The translations under genes were made by a program, and so were the position numbers. The notes below the pieces were generated by a model. That model did no database searches, had not been told where the DNA came from, and was given only the letters and a program-made list of their open reading frames with translations. DNA of 64,000 nucleotides from Balneolaceae bacterium (GTDB lineage: Bacteria > Bacteroidota > Rhodothermia > Balneolales > Balneolaceae), in contig JAEPQE010000002.1 in the NCBI GenBank assembly GCA_017640665.1, positions 496,001-560,000 on the forward strand. The letters run 5' to 3'. Every line of letters begins with the position of its first letter. Position 1 is the first letter of the stretch. This document shows, piece by piece, positions 54,545 through 63,519 of the stretch.

Positions 54545-55351
54545 TTAAATCGAAAGGTTTTCTTCCTCAAAACAGGCTTTAATCTCCCCTTCAAGGAATG
54601 TGCAGATAGATGGATTCCCGGTGATGATTCGCTTTCCAAAGAGTTGATTGGGTTTTCCTTTCCAGTCGGTGGATATTCCTCCTGCTTCTTTAATGATGAG
54701 CATTCCCGCTGCAATATCCCACGGATTTAATCCATATTCGTAAAATCCGTCTAACCTGCCAGAAGCTACGCAACATAAATCATAGGAAGCTGCTCCTGCC
54801 CGGCGAACTCCATGTGTTTTTTGCATCATGTTTTTGAGTACCTGCAAATAGGGATCAACCAGCTCAAACTGACTGTATGGGAAACCTGTTCCAATCAACG
54901 CTCTTGAAGGGTCTGTGATTTCAGAAATTGAGATCCGTTGATCCCCAAGCCACGCCCCTTCTCCCTGTACCGCCCAGAACCATTCATCGTGGGCGACTTC
55001 AAGTACAAGACCTACTTTAGCTTCTCCATCTTCCCAGAAAGCGATGGATACACAGTACGGTGGAAAGCCGTGAGAGAAGTTGGTGGTGCCATCAATGGGG
55101 TCAATGATCCATACCCTTCCATCTGGTAGCTGTGAGTGTGTATTTGACTCTTCCGCCAGGAACTGATCTTCGGGAAACGCTGCCCTGATTGTCTCAATAA
55201 TTTTCTTTTCGGAAGCGAGGTCGGCATCGGTTACCAGATCGTTCTTTCGTTTTAAATCTATTTCAAAAGACTGATTACTGGCAAATTCTCTGATGATTTT
55301 TGCAGCTTCCGCAGCTGCTTTCCGTGCGGTTTCCAGTTCTCTTTGGTACAT
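54545..55351 (-). CDS. suhB: Inositol monophosphatase family protein
   Basis: 268 residues. Metal-binding motifs: E67-E68-S, DPIDGTTNF (84-92) and a late WDIAAGMLIIKEAGG. VTDADLASEKKI provides the fourth acidic site. It removes phosphate from inositol 1-phosphate or a related sugar phosphate using Mg2+; SuhB members also act in rRNA transcription. The symbol is by family; paralogous activities such as CysQ cannot be excluded. It stands alone between two copies of a 90-bp repeat. Confidence 0.88.
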   Translation of the reverse strand: MYQRELETARKAAAEAAKIIREFASNQSFEIDLKRKNDLVTDADLASEKKIIETIRAAFPEDQFLAEESNTHSQLPDGRVWIIDPIDGTTNFSHGFPPYCVSIAFWEDGEAKVGLVLEVAHDEWFWAVQGEGAWLGDQRISISEITDPSRALIGTGFPYSQFELVDPYLQVLKNMMQKTHGVRRAGAASYDLCCVASGRLDGFYEYGLNPWDIAAGMLIIKEAGGISTDWKGKPNQLFGKRIITGNPSICTFLEGEIKACFEEENLSI

Positions 55352-56294
55352 GGTTTCTATGGGTTAAAGTAATTCAAAAGGTACACATTTTGAATACCTA
55401 TTCTGAGCAGGAGTATGATTTTCGCCAACTCAAATTATTACTCAGGAAGAGTTTCCGTTAATCCGAAAATCGAGAGTACCATTTAAGATCCCGGATCTTC
55501 CTAAGGAACGGAAGGTCTTGTGAGGTTTCGTAGTTTCCGTACTTCACAACACCCCTCGGAAAGGCTGAAGAACCTGTTCAGCCTTTCATCTCCCCTCAAG
55601 GGGAGACTTTATCCAGTTGAGATATTTTAAGTGAAAGCAGAAATAGAATCGTAGGATCTTTCTCAGCCAGCTGACAGATCATATTGACGAGGGTTAAAAA
55701 ATTCGGCCTTAGAATTATTGGCGGAAATAGTGAGTTGATGATTGAAGCGAATCCGCAGGATGAATAAATCCACACTGGATCAGTAGAAAAATAGGTATGG
55801 TAAGACCGAAGACCATTGGATTTATTCAGCGAGATCATCACGAGCCTGCCAATAATTCGTAGCCTTGACTTTTTGTTACTTTTGGGTCAAGCCAAAAATA
55901 AGAGGAGCGACAAGATAACCTATGAGTTAATTCGTAACCAGTTCATATACAGATTCGGGATCTTCAGAAAGAACGCCTTCGGCAAGAGAAACGACGGTAG
56001 GGCAGAACAAGAACGAGCCATCCCCGTCCTCTCCCTGGACCAAAACAAGTTTTGACTCTGTCCCTCCCCCAAAGAGGGACACTATACCACTTATCTAAAA
56101 GTATGTCCGAGGTTAATAAAGCAGCTTTATTTGTTTGCAAGGTTCTTCAGCTAGCTTTAGGAAAGACAATCCGTACTCCGGAGTAAACTTACGTCGGATG
56201 TGATTGGATCTTAAAATTGATCAATTGAATCCTTTAAACTAAAGGATTTTTTGAAGATATTTACGCCCTAATCATTCATTCCAAATAAAGCCTA
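55352..56294. other. Gene-poor region with repeat copy 2
   Basis: 943 bp without a supported gene. It holds copy 2 of the 90-bp repeat (55511-55600), a CTCCCC/GGGGAG hairpin right after it, and an AAGATCC/GGATCTT palindrome at about 55486-55500. Short open frames on both strands lack signals, good starts and recognisable content. It looks like degraded or intergenic repeat DNA. Confidence 0.55.
55511..55600. repeat. 90-bp dispersed repeat, copy 2
   Basis: Direct repeat of 54351-54440, 84 of 90 positions identical, on the other side of the inositol monophosphatase gene. The segment from 55541 to 55575 is identical to copy 1. It ends in CTCCCC TCAA GGGGAG, a hairpin that copy 1 lacks because its sequence diverges there. 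Confidence 0.88.
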
Positions 56295-56750
56295 ATGATC
56301 ATCCCCATTGCGAGCGATCACGCCGGATTCAAAGCCAAAACTATTGTAAAAGATTTTTTGGAGAAACACGGTCACACCCCGATCGACTTTGGAACCCATT
56401 CTTCCGACTCTGTGGATTATCCGGACTTTGCAATTCAGGTATCCGAGCGGGTTAACTCAGGTGAATATGATCAGGGGATTATTTTATGTGGGAGTGGTCA
56501 GGGCGTATGTATGACTGCTAATAAGTACCCGAAAGTGCGTGCAGCCTTAGTGTACAACCAAAAGGTTTCTGAGATGACCAGGCTTCATAATGATGCTAAT
56601 ATACTGTGCATCCCGGGCAGAGAACTTGAGGACAATGAAGAGGAACTGGAAGCCATTTTAACCGCATGGTTTGGAACAGAATTTGAAGGAGGTCGCCATG
56701 AACGACGTATTAAAAAAATTGAATCACTAACTCAAAAGGACCCTAGTTAA
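56295..56750 (+). CDS. rpiB: Ribose 5-phosphate isomerase B
   Basis: 151 residues of the RpiB/LacAB family. Substrate and catalytic residues: D8-H9 in SDHAGFKAK, Cys65 in ILCGSGQG, and the H35 region [14 protein letters not shown]. It interconverts ribulose 5-phosphate and ribose 5-phosphate in the pentose phosphate pathway. Its stop overlaps the glyA start by one base (TAATG), so it heads an rpiB-glyA-tatC cluster. Confidence 0.95.
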   Translation: MIIPIASDHAGFKAKTIVKDFLEKHGHTPIDFGTHSSDSVDYPDFAIQVSERVNSGEYDQGIILCGSGQGVCMTANKYPKVRAALVYNQKVSEMTRLHNDANILCIPGRELEDNEEELEAILTAWFGTEFEGGRHERRIKKIESLTQKDPS

Positions 56751-58048
56751 TGAAATCTATTCAGGAGCAGGACCCAAAGATTTTTGAACTTCTTGAAAAA
56801 GAAACCGATCGGCAAAACACAAACCTGGAGCTTATTGCTTCCGAGAATTTTGTGAGCCGTGCAGTACTTCAGGCTAATGGAAGTAATCTTACCAATAAAT
56901 ATGCGGAAGGATATCCGGGAAAAAGATATTATGGTGGTTGTGAATATGCAGATGTGGTAGAAGATATTGCCCGGGATCGCGCTAAAGAGCTTTTTGGGGC
57001 CGACTGGGTAAATGTGCAGCCACATTCCGGGGCAACCGCAAATGCAGCTGTTTATCTGGCCCTGATGAAGCCCGGCGATACCTTACTTGGATTTGATTTA
57101 TCTCATGGTGGACATCTTACACATGGTTCTCCGGTAAATTTCTCAGGAATTTATTTTAAACCCGAATTTTACGGGGTCGACAGAGAAACAGGAAGACTGG
57201 ATTACAGTAAAATCCGGGAGAAAGCCAAGGCGGTTAATCCAAAAATGATTTCTATTGGAGCTTCGGCCTATTCGCGTGATTATGATTATGAGGCATTCCG
57301 TTCTATCGCAGATGAAGTGGGTGCACTTCTTTGGATGGATATGGCACATACTGCCGGGCTGATTGCAACTAAGCTGTTAAATGATCCTCTCCCCCATGCT
57401 CATGTTGTAACAACTACAACTCACAAGACGTTACGAGGTCCTCGTGGTGGAATGATTCTTGTCGGCAAAGATGCTGAGAATACTTTGGGAGTGGTAGCTC
57501 CAAAATCAGGCCGGACAAAAAACTGGAGTGAGGTTTTGGATTCTGCGGTATTCCCGGGAACGCAGGGTGGTCCGCTTATGCATGTGATTGCTGCTAAAGC
57601 AGTTGCTTATGGTGAAGCATTAGAGCCCTCGTTCAAAGACTATCAAATCCAGGTACAGAAAAATGCCAAAGCTTTAGGAGCTAAATTTGTTGATCTTGGT
57701 TATGACATTGTAAGTGGAGGAACTGATAATCACCTGATCCTGATGGACCTTCGGAATAAAGGGGTAACAGGAAAAATAGCTGAAAACGCATTGGAAAAAG
57801 CCGCCATCACCGTAAATAAAAATATGGTTCCTTTTGATACAGAAAGCCCGTTTGTAACTTCCGGTATCAGAATTGGTTCTCCTGCTATGACAACACGAGG
57901 ACTTAAAGAAACAGAATTTGAGCACATCGCGGTTTTGATTGATAAAGTAATTCAGGATCCTGGAAATGAGGACATTCTTGCCAACGTAAAATCTGAAGTG
58001 AACGAGCTTTGTGACCGTTTTCCTTTGTATGATTTCGTAACTGCATAA
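56750..58048 (+). CDS. glyA: Serine hydroxymethyltransferase
   Basis: 432 residues of fold type I PLP enzymes. Lys226 in [14 protein letters not shown] binds [14 protein letters not shown] and [10 protein letters not shown], near the start, and SGVRIG-like [14 protein letters not shown] near the end are diagnostic. It makes glycine and 5,10-methylene-THF from serine and THF. Length is normal. Translationally coupled to rpiB upstream; tatC follows 33 bp downstream. Confidence 0.98.
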   Translation: MKSIQEQDPKIFELLEKETDRQNTNLELIASENFVSRAVLQANGSNLTNKYAEGYPGKRYYGGCEYADVVEDIARDRAKELFGADWVNVQPHSGATANAAVYLALMKPGDTLLGFDLSHGGHLTHGSPVNFSGIYFKPEFYGVDRETGRLDYSKIREKAKAVNPKMISIGASAYSRDYDYEAFRSIADEVGALLWMDMAHTAGLIATKLLNDPLPHAHVVTTTTHKTLRGPRGGMILVGKDAENTLGVVAPKSGRTKNWSEVLDSAVFPGTQGGPLMHVIAAKAVAYGEALEPSFKDYQIQVQKNAKALGAKFVDLGYDIVSGGTDNHLILMDLRNKGVTGKIAENALEKAAITVNKNMVPFDTESPFVTSGIRIGSPAMTTRGLKETEFEHIAVLIDKVIQDPGNEDILANVKSEVNELCDRFPLYDFVTA

Positions 58049-58081
58049 TTTAAAGATTTGAATACCGGAGAACGCCAAATA

Positions 58082-58915
58082 ATGGGTCAAGACCCCCCCA
58101 AAGTTGTAAAACCAGCAGACAGAACCGACCAGATGTCTTTTCTGGAACATCTGGAAGAGCTACGATGGAGAATCATCAAAGGGATGATTGGAATTGTTGT
58201 TGGGGTAATTGTGGCTTTTATTTTCTCTGATTTCGTGATCGATGCTGTCTTACTGGGCCCCACAAAGGCTTCTTTCTTTATGTATGATATTATCAAAGTA
58301 GATGCTATTGACCTTACCCTGCAAAGCAGAAAACTACCCGGACAGTTTTTTACTTTCTGGGGAATGCTGTTCGTATCCGGGTTCCTGATAGGGTCTCCTA
58401 TTTTTATCTTTCAGATGTGGGCATTTATCGAGCCTGCACTTGAAACCAAAGAAAAGTGGAAAACTATTGTAAGTGCTTTCTTCATTACCCTTTTCTTTTT
58501 GATTGGAGTAGCATTCGGTTACCTGATTCTGGTTCCATTCGCACTACAGTTTTTTGCCTCTTTCAATATTTCTGATTCTGGCATTGTTCGCAATGATTTT
58601 GATATCAACGAATATTTTAGCTCACTGGCAATGTGGGTGGTTTCCTGTGGGATCATCTTCCAGATACCGATTGTAAGTTATGCACTATCCAAAATCGGAA
58701 TTCTTACTCCTGCCTTTCTTCGCCAGTACCGAAGACATGCACTTATTGTTTGCCTGGTGATGGCGGCTTTACTTACCCCACCAGATCCAATCTCGCAGAT
58801 TCTTATTGCAATGCCATTGGCTGTACTATACGAATTCTCGATTTGGGTTAGTCATGTTGCAGGTAAACGAAGAGAAAAGGAGTTACAGGAAGCATTTGGA
58901 GAAACAGAATCGTAA
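58082..58915 (+). CDS. tatC: Sec-independent translocase subunit TatC
   Basis: 277 residues from the ATG at 58082, with GGAG about 10 bp upstream; a TTG at 58058 is open but less likely. Six transmembrane segments. MSFLEHLEELRWRI near the N-terminus is the family's signal-recognition motif, and FRQYRRHALI with PPDPISQI late in the sequence is typical. It binds twin-arginine signal peptides in the inner membrane. TatA/B are not in the window. Last of three co-directional genes. Confidence 0.95.
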   Translation: MGQDPPKVVKPADRTDQMSFLEHLEELRWRIIKGMIGIVVGVIVAFIFSDFVIDAVLLGPTKASFFMYDIIKVDAIDLTLQSRKLPGQFFTFWGMLFVSGFLIGSPIFIFQMWAFIEPALETKEKWKTIVSAFFITLFFLIGVAFGYLILVPFALQFFASFNISDSGIVRNDFDINEYFSSLAMWVVSCGIIFQIPIVSYALSKIGILTPAFLRQYRRHALIVCLVMAALLTPPDPISQILIAMPLAVLYEFSIWVSHVAGKRREKELQEAFGETES

Positions 58916-59030
58916 AATCGAATACAGTTTTTCTCCTGCTGAAATAGTATCTTTAATGCTTCGAAATTGCATAATAAACTGTTCAAATCCGGGTTGTATA
59001 CCCGATGTTCTAAACTCATAAATTTTATTG

Positions 59031-59528
59031 ATGAACTCTTTCAAAAATTTGAAATTCTTCTCACTTATTCTTCTTACCGGAATTATTCTCTCTGCATGTG
59101 ATGATGACAGTAATCCTTTCCGAATTGATTATTCAGATGTACCTCCTCTTCCTGATACCACTGCTCAAAATGTAACTAAAGTAACTACTGAGTCAGGACT
59201 TATTTACTACGTGATCACAGAAGGGAATCCTGAATCTTTTGAAGTTGTAATCAGAGATGATATACAGATTTATTATACAGGAAGAACACAGGATGGTGAT
59301 ATCTTTGAAAGTTCGTACGGAAATGGTAGCACCACACCAGACCGCTTTAACGATATAGGTTCTTATGCGAATGGCAGAGGGACTAACTCTAAAGGTGAAG
59401 GATTTGTAGAGGGCATACTTGGAATGCTTGAAGGTGAACGCCGTGTTTTGGTTATTCCCTCCAATTTGAACACAACAGAGTCATCAATAATTGTTTACGA
59501 TATTGAACTCGAAACTATCGAGTATTAA
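59031..59528 (+). CDS. FKBP-type peptidyl-prolyl isomerase lipoprotein
   Basis: 165 residues from the ATG at 59031, with lipobox LSAC (Cys23). The mature part is of FKBP fold: SGLIYYVITEGNPES, then VVIRDDIQIYYTGRTQDGDIFESSYG, then FVEGILGMLEGERRVLVIPSNL. The last strand is present, so the domain looks complete, though the usual GYG-type loop after the hairpin is replaced. It may help fold exported proteins; activity is inferred. Convergent with alr, overlapping its end by four bases. Confidence 0.85.
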   Translation: MNSFKNLKFFSLILLTGIILSACDDDSNPFRIDYSDVPPLPDTTAQNVTKVTTESGLIYYVITEGNPESFEVVIRDDIQIYYTGRTQDGDIFESSYGNGSTTPDRFNDIGSYANGRGTNSKGEGFVEGILGMLEGERRVLVIPSNLNTTESSIIVYDIELETIEY

Positions 59529-60583
59529 AGATAGATTTTCTTGACCCGCTCTCTGATGCTGGTTGTAATTTCATACGGGATGGTGTGAGCTACTTTGGCC
59601 CAATCAGTAGCCGTCAGCTCTTTTCCCTTCAAAAGGTAAACCTCTGTACCGATTGGATATTGGTCAGATCCTAAAAAAACGATGGTGTAGTCCATGCTGA
59701 TTACCCCGACCTGATCGTACAATTTTTCTCCGATCTTCAATTTGATGGAATTAGTTAGAATTCTTGGGATTCCATCACTATAGCCGGTCGGGATTATTCC
59801 TATAAAACCATCTTCTGAAGCGATCCATTTTCCACCATAGCTTACGGGTTCTCCTTTTCTTACCGGTTTAACCTGCATCAAAAAGGATTTTATGTCCATG
59901 ATAGGTTCTAAATCCGGAACGTCCACTTCACCTGCCCCAAATCCATACAAACACACTCCGGGGCGTACCGCATCGAACTGGAGGTCAAGATTTCCATAAT
60001 GAAAAATTCCTCCGGTATTTGCTGTGTGGGTCATCCATTCTGAAGGAAATTGAGCCCTGGCAGCTTTGAATAGTTCAAGCTGTTGTTTCACTTCCGGATT
60101 ACCCGGATCATCAGCTTTGAAATAATGAGTATAAATTCCTGTGCAAGTTAGATTTTCATACTTTGGAATCTCTTCAACCAATTTCGAAACTGCTCCCGGC
60201 AAAACTCCAAGTCGATGCATTCCCGTATCAATATTAATTTGATATTCGGAACCGGGTAAAAGCACCTTCAACGTATCTATTTCATTAAGGGTCGCTGTGA
60301 GGTTAAAGTCTGTATACAAAGAAGCAGTTTCTTCTAAAGGAGCTTCGAAAACCAAAATAGGGATTGTAATCCCTGCTTCCCTTAGTTGTTTTCCTTCAAG
60401 AGCATGTGCTACACAAAGCCATTCTACTCTTTGTTGAATATGTTTTGATAAAGGAATTAATCCATGTCCGTAGGCATCATCTTTTACTACTGCCATTCGC
60501 CTTACCCCGGGTTTCAATCTCCGATCAATGGCATTAAGGTTATGATCGAGTTTTGATAAATGTATGATTGCCTTAGTATTCAA
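59525..60583 (-). CDS. alr: Alanine racemase
   Basis: 352 residues. PLP lysine Lys34 in VVKDDAYGHG and catalytic Tyr268 in IPTGYSDGIPR. RPGVCLYG is present. It converts L- to D-alanine for peptidoglycan. It is somewhat shorter than the roughly 360-380 residues common in the family. Its start overlaps the end of the upstream oxidoreductase gene by four bases, so the two are coupled. Confidence 0.95.
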   Translation of the reverse strand: MNTKAIIHLSKLDHNLNAIDRRLKPGVRRMAVVKDDAYGHGLIPLSKHIQQRVEWLCVAHALEGKQLREAGITIPILVFEAPLEETASLYTDFNLTATLNEIDTLKVLLPGSEYQINIDTGMHRLGVLPGAVSKLVEEIPKYENLTCTGIYTHYFKADDPGNPEVKQQLELFKAARAQFPSEWMTHTANTGGIFHYGNLDLQFDAVRPGVCLYGFGAGEVDVPDLEPIMDIKSFLMQVKPVRKGEPVSYGGKWIASEDGFIGIIPTGYSDGIPRILTNSIKLKIGEKLYDQVGVISMDYTIVFLGSDQYPIGTEVYLLKGKELTATDWAKVAHTIPYEITTSIRERVKKIYL

Positions 60584-62181
60584 CTAAACCACTTTTTCTT
60601 TTTCGATTTCTTTAGAATTACCTGAGCCGCATTATGCCCAGCTGCACCAAAAACCCCACCACCAGGATGGCAGGAAGCACTCGAAAGATATAGATTTTTG
60701 ACAGGAGTTTCGTAACAACTCATTTCCGGAATCGGGCGAAACATAAACATTTGATCAAAGCTCATTTCTACATGCATTACATTCCCTTTTAATAAACCAT
60801 GCTTTCGCTCTATATCCAGTGGAGATTGAATGTACCAGTCGATAAGTTTTCCTTTCATATTTGGAGCGTAATCCACAACTACATCATAGATTTTTTGAGC
60901 TTCCTGTTCCCGGATGTCATCCCAATGCAATCCATTTGCCAGCTCGTAAGGATGCCATTGCGCCCACACAAACATGGTATGCTTTCCGTCTTTGGCAACT
61001 TCGGGATCAATTTTTGAAAACGTCATAGCAAGAACTGCTGGCTTCTCAGGCGGACGTTTTTGCATGTAATCACCTATCGCATTATTCATGTATTGCACGG
61101 AAGGAGCCATCAACTGAATTCCGTTGTGAATATGAGGGTCGCCTGGTGCAGCAGTATATTCAGGAAGTTCTTCAACCGCACAGCGAATCACCATTCCGAA
61201 TCCGTTACCCACATTGATGTTCTTAACCTTCGTAAACATCGAATCTTCAAGATGTTCACGCCCTACCATTTTCATCATAGTAGTTTGAACATGAGCATTG
61301 GAAATAATAATCGGAGCTCGGAATTCTTCACCGCTTTCGGTTTGTACACCGATCGCTCTTCCATTTTCTATCAATATCTTTTTTACGGGATGATTCGTTT
61401 TTACTTCTCCTCCGTGTGCTTCTATCAGGTTCTTCATTGCCTGAGTAAGCATACCGCTCCCACCTTTCGGATGCTTAGCACCACTTTCGTGCAACATAGA
61501 TTGCCAGCCAGCAAAATCACCGGTCGCTGAATGATCGGGTAGTGGTCCCGATTGTGCCGCAAACCAAAGCAGCGCAGCTTTCATGTGAGGACTTTCGAAT
61601 GCATCATCCACAACTTTCCCATAGCTGGAAAGTATTTTTTGGAGTCCGGCAGCCTGCTCCCCTTTCTTAAACATAGCGCCATCTTTAATCTGAGCCTTAA
61701 CCATCTCAGCCACAATTCCACCTGTTGTGGGAGTTGTCATAAATGCTTTCAACACGCCTTTGTTGATCTTACCCCAAAACTTTATGAATTCCTTGTAGTT
61801 CTTAACATCCTCAGGAGCCACTTTAGAGATTGATTCCAAAGTCTGTTCTACATCCTTCCAGAAATGAATTACCCCTTTTCCCGTTGGCACCGGATACGAC
61901 ATAATGGGATCCATATCGATGTACTCCAAACCATACTTGGTAAGCTCTAACTCTTCAATAATTCCCGTTTGATGAATCATAATATGTACTGAAGAACCAA
62001 CGTCCATCAAAAACCCATTCGGGTTCTCTTGAGACTCGAACATCCGTTCTGTGCACACCGCTCCACCAATGGTATCTCTGCGCTCAAGTACTAAAACTTT
62101 ATAGCCATTTTTTGCCAGATAACAACCTGTGGTAAGCCCATTGTGCCCTGAGCCTATAATAATTGCGTCGTAAGAATCCAT
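60580..62181 (-). CDS. FAD-dependent oxidoreductase, phytoene desaturase (CrtI)-like
   Basis: 533 residues from the ATG at 62181, giving the dinucleotide-binding motif at the very N-terminus (MDSYDAIIIGSGHNGLTTG). An ATG 90 bp upstream is open but adds an implausible leader. LVLERRDTIGGAVCTE continues the Rossmann signature, and the C-terminal SSASCHPGGGVFGAAGHNAA is typical of the CrtI/CrtO/PNPO-like group. Its redox substrate is unknown; no carotenoid genes are nearby. It is coupled to alr by a 4-bp overlap. Confidence 0.85.
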   Translation of the reverse strand: MDSYDAIIIGSGHNGLTTGCYLAKNGYKVLVLERRDTIGGAVCTERMFESQENPNGFLMDVGSSVHIMIHQTGIIEELELTKYGLEYIDMDPIMSYPVPTGKGVIHFWKDVEQTLESISKVAPEDVKNYKEFIKFWGKINKGVLKAFMTTPTTGGIVAEMVKAQIKDGAMFKKGEQAAGLQKILSSYGKVVDDAFESPHMKAALLWFAAQSGPLPDHSATGDFAGWQSMLHESGAKHPKGGSGMLTQAMKNLIEAHGGEVKTNHPVKKILIENGRAIGVQTESGEEFRAPIIISNAHVQTTMMKMVGREHLEDSMFTKVKNINVGNGFGMVIRCAVEELPEYTAAPGDPHIHNGIQLMAPSVQYMNNAIGDYMQKRPPEKPAVLAMTFSKIDPEVAKDGKHTMFVWAQWHPYELANGLHWDDIREQEAQKIYDVVVDYAPNMKGKLIDWYIQSPLDIERKHGLLKGNVMHVEMSFDQMFMFRPIPEMSCYETPVKNLYLSSASCHPGGGVFGAAGHNAAQVILKKSKKKKWFS

Positions 62182-62405
62182 AAGAAGAAAGATAAAAGGA
62201 ATTGATTGAAAGCGAAGATTTATTAAGTTGTTTACCAGCTTGAGAACTAAAATACTAACGATGTCATTCAATGCCTGTCCGCTGTACGAGACTGTGGAAG
62301 GCGGGCGAAGCGATGAAGCTGCATAATCAAGTTTTTATAAGATTAGTTCTGTGGATTCTTCGTCCCGTTTTATGTGGAATCAGGATGACTTTACGGTGAT
62401 AGTTT
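62182..62405. other. Spacer with REP-like sequence
   Basis: 224 bp between divergent genes. The stretch at about 62345-62395 (GGATTCTTCGTCCCG... GGAATCAGGATGAC) resembles widely dispersed palindromic repeats, here degenerate. No gene supported. Confidence 0.35.
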
Positions 62406-63254
62406 ATGAAAATAGGCCGCTTTGAAGTAGAACAACTCAGTGAAGGGATTTTTGATGTTTTTGATGACGGTACTTTTCAGAAGATTGGTGCCGATGAAAT
62501 CACCGCAAAAAAGGAAGCTACCGATGTACCCAGAAGTTCTACTCCCATTGGAATAGATCCGATTCTTATCAGAGATGGTAAACATGTAATTCTACTCGAC
62601 ACCGGGCTTGGTTGGGGTCTTGATGCAAAAAGTAGCTATACCGATACCTCCAATCTGAAAACTAACCTCGATATTTTTGGGCTTACGCCAGCTGATGTTA
62701 CTCATGTAGTACTTTCCCACCTTCACTTCGATCATGCTGCAGGTTCCACGTTTGTTGATAATTCGGCAACCACCCAACCAACCATGCCTTATGCCAATTA
62801 TTTTGTGCAAAAGCTGGAATGGCATTATGCAGTTCAGCGGGTTGGAGAACAAAACCCGGTAAAAGGAGCCGATTATGACCTAGATGAACTCTACAAGCTC
62901 CATGCTGAGGAAAAACTGGTAATGATTACTGATACCTATTTCGAATTACTTCCCGGAATAACACTCATTAAAACGGGTGGCCATACTCCCGGGCACCAGA
63001 TTGTGAAAATTCAGGATGGTGGTGAAACCGCTTATTATTTGGGAGATTTGGTCCCGAGCGAAAATCACCTGAATCACTATTCGATGAAGAACATGGATGT
63101 CGACCCGATACAATCCAAGAAAGCTAAAACATTGATTTTGAGACAAGCCGTAAAAGAGAAAGCCGCGCTATTCTTCTATCACTCTATCCATGTTAAAAAC
63201 GGAGTGTTGGTACAGGATGAAGAAAAGAGATATGCATTATTGGAGGTTAAATAA
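62406..63254 (+). CDS. MBL-fold metallo-hydrolase
   Basis: 282 residues. The metal motif HxHxDH is H105-L-H107-F-D109-H110 (LSHLHFDHAAGS); a later GGHTPGHQIVKI and YYLGDLVPSENH carry further metal ligands, and SIHV the last histidine. No signal peptide, so cytoplasmic. The overall form resembles AHL-lactonase/quinoprotein-type lactonases and other hydrolases; the substrate is unknown. It stands alone. Confidence 0.88.
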   Translation: MKIGRFEVEQLSEGIFDVFDDGTFQKIGADEITAKKEATDVPRSSTPIGIDPILIRDGKHVILLDTGLGWGLDAKSSYTDTSNLKTNLDIFGLTPADVTHVVLSHLHFDHAAGSTFVDNSATTQPTMPYANYFVQKLEWHYAVQRVGEQNPVKGADYDLDELYKLHAEEKLVMITDTYFELLPGITLIKTGGHTPGHQIVKIQDGGETAYYLGDLVPSENHLNHYSMKNMDVDPIQSKKAKTLILRQAVKEKAALFFYHSIHVKNGVLVQDEEKRYALLEVK

Positions 63255-63519
63255 CTTTAGGGCATTTTGTTTTCGCAAACGCATTTTTAAAATCCTGAAC
63301 TATCTTTTTTGTTATAGGAATCCATTGGATAGCAACATCGCTAAGAATCAATTGTTTACCGAGTAAAAATTATCCACATCAATCCTATTCTCAGAGAAAG
63401 CCATCCTGAAAGAGCCTAAAGAAAATTAAAGAGTGATGTTCACCTGTTGTATACAGGATGATTCAATAAACTATTTCTAACTTGATGGCGTATTCTTATT
63501 CATCATAAAAGTTAGAAAA

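Noticed and set aside
55596..56055. Open frames of about 80 codons on both strands in the gene-poor region
   Set aside because: No ribosome-binding site, no recognisable composition or motif, and one overlaps the 90-bp repeat.
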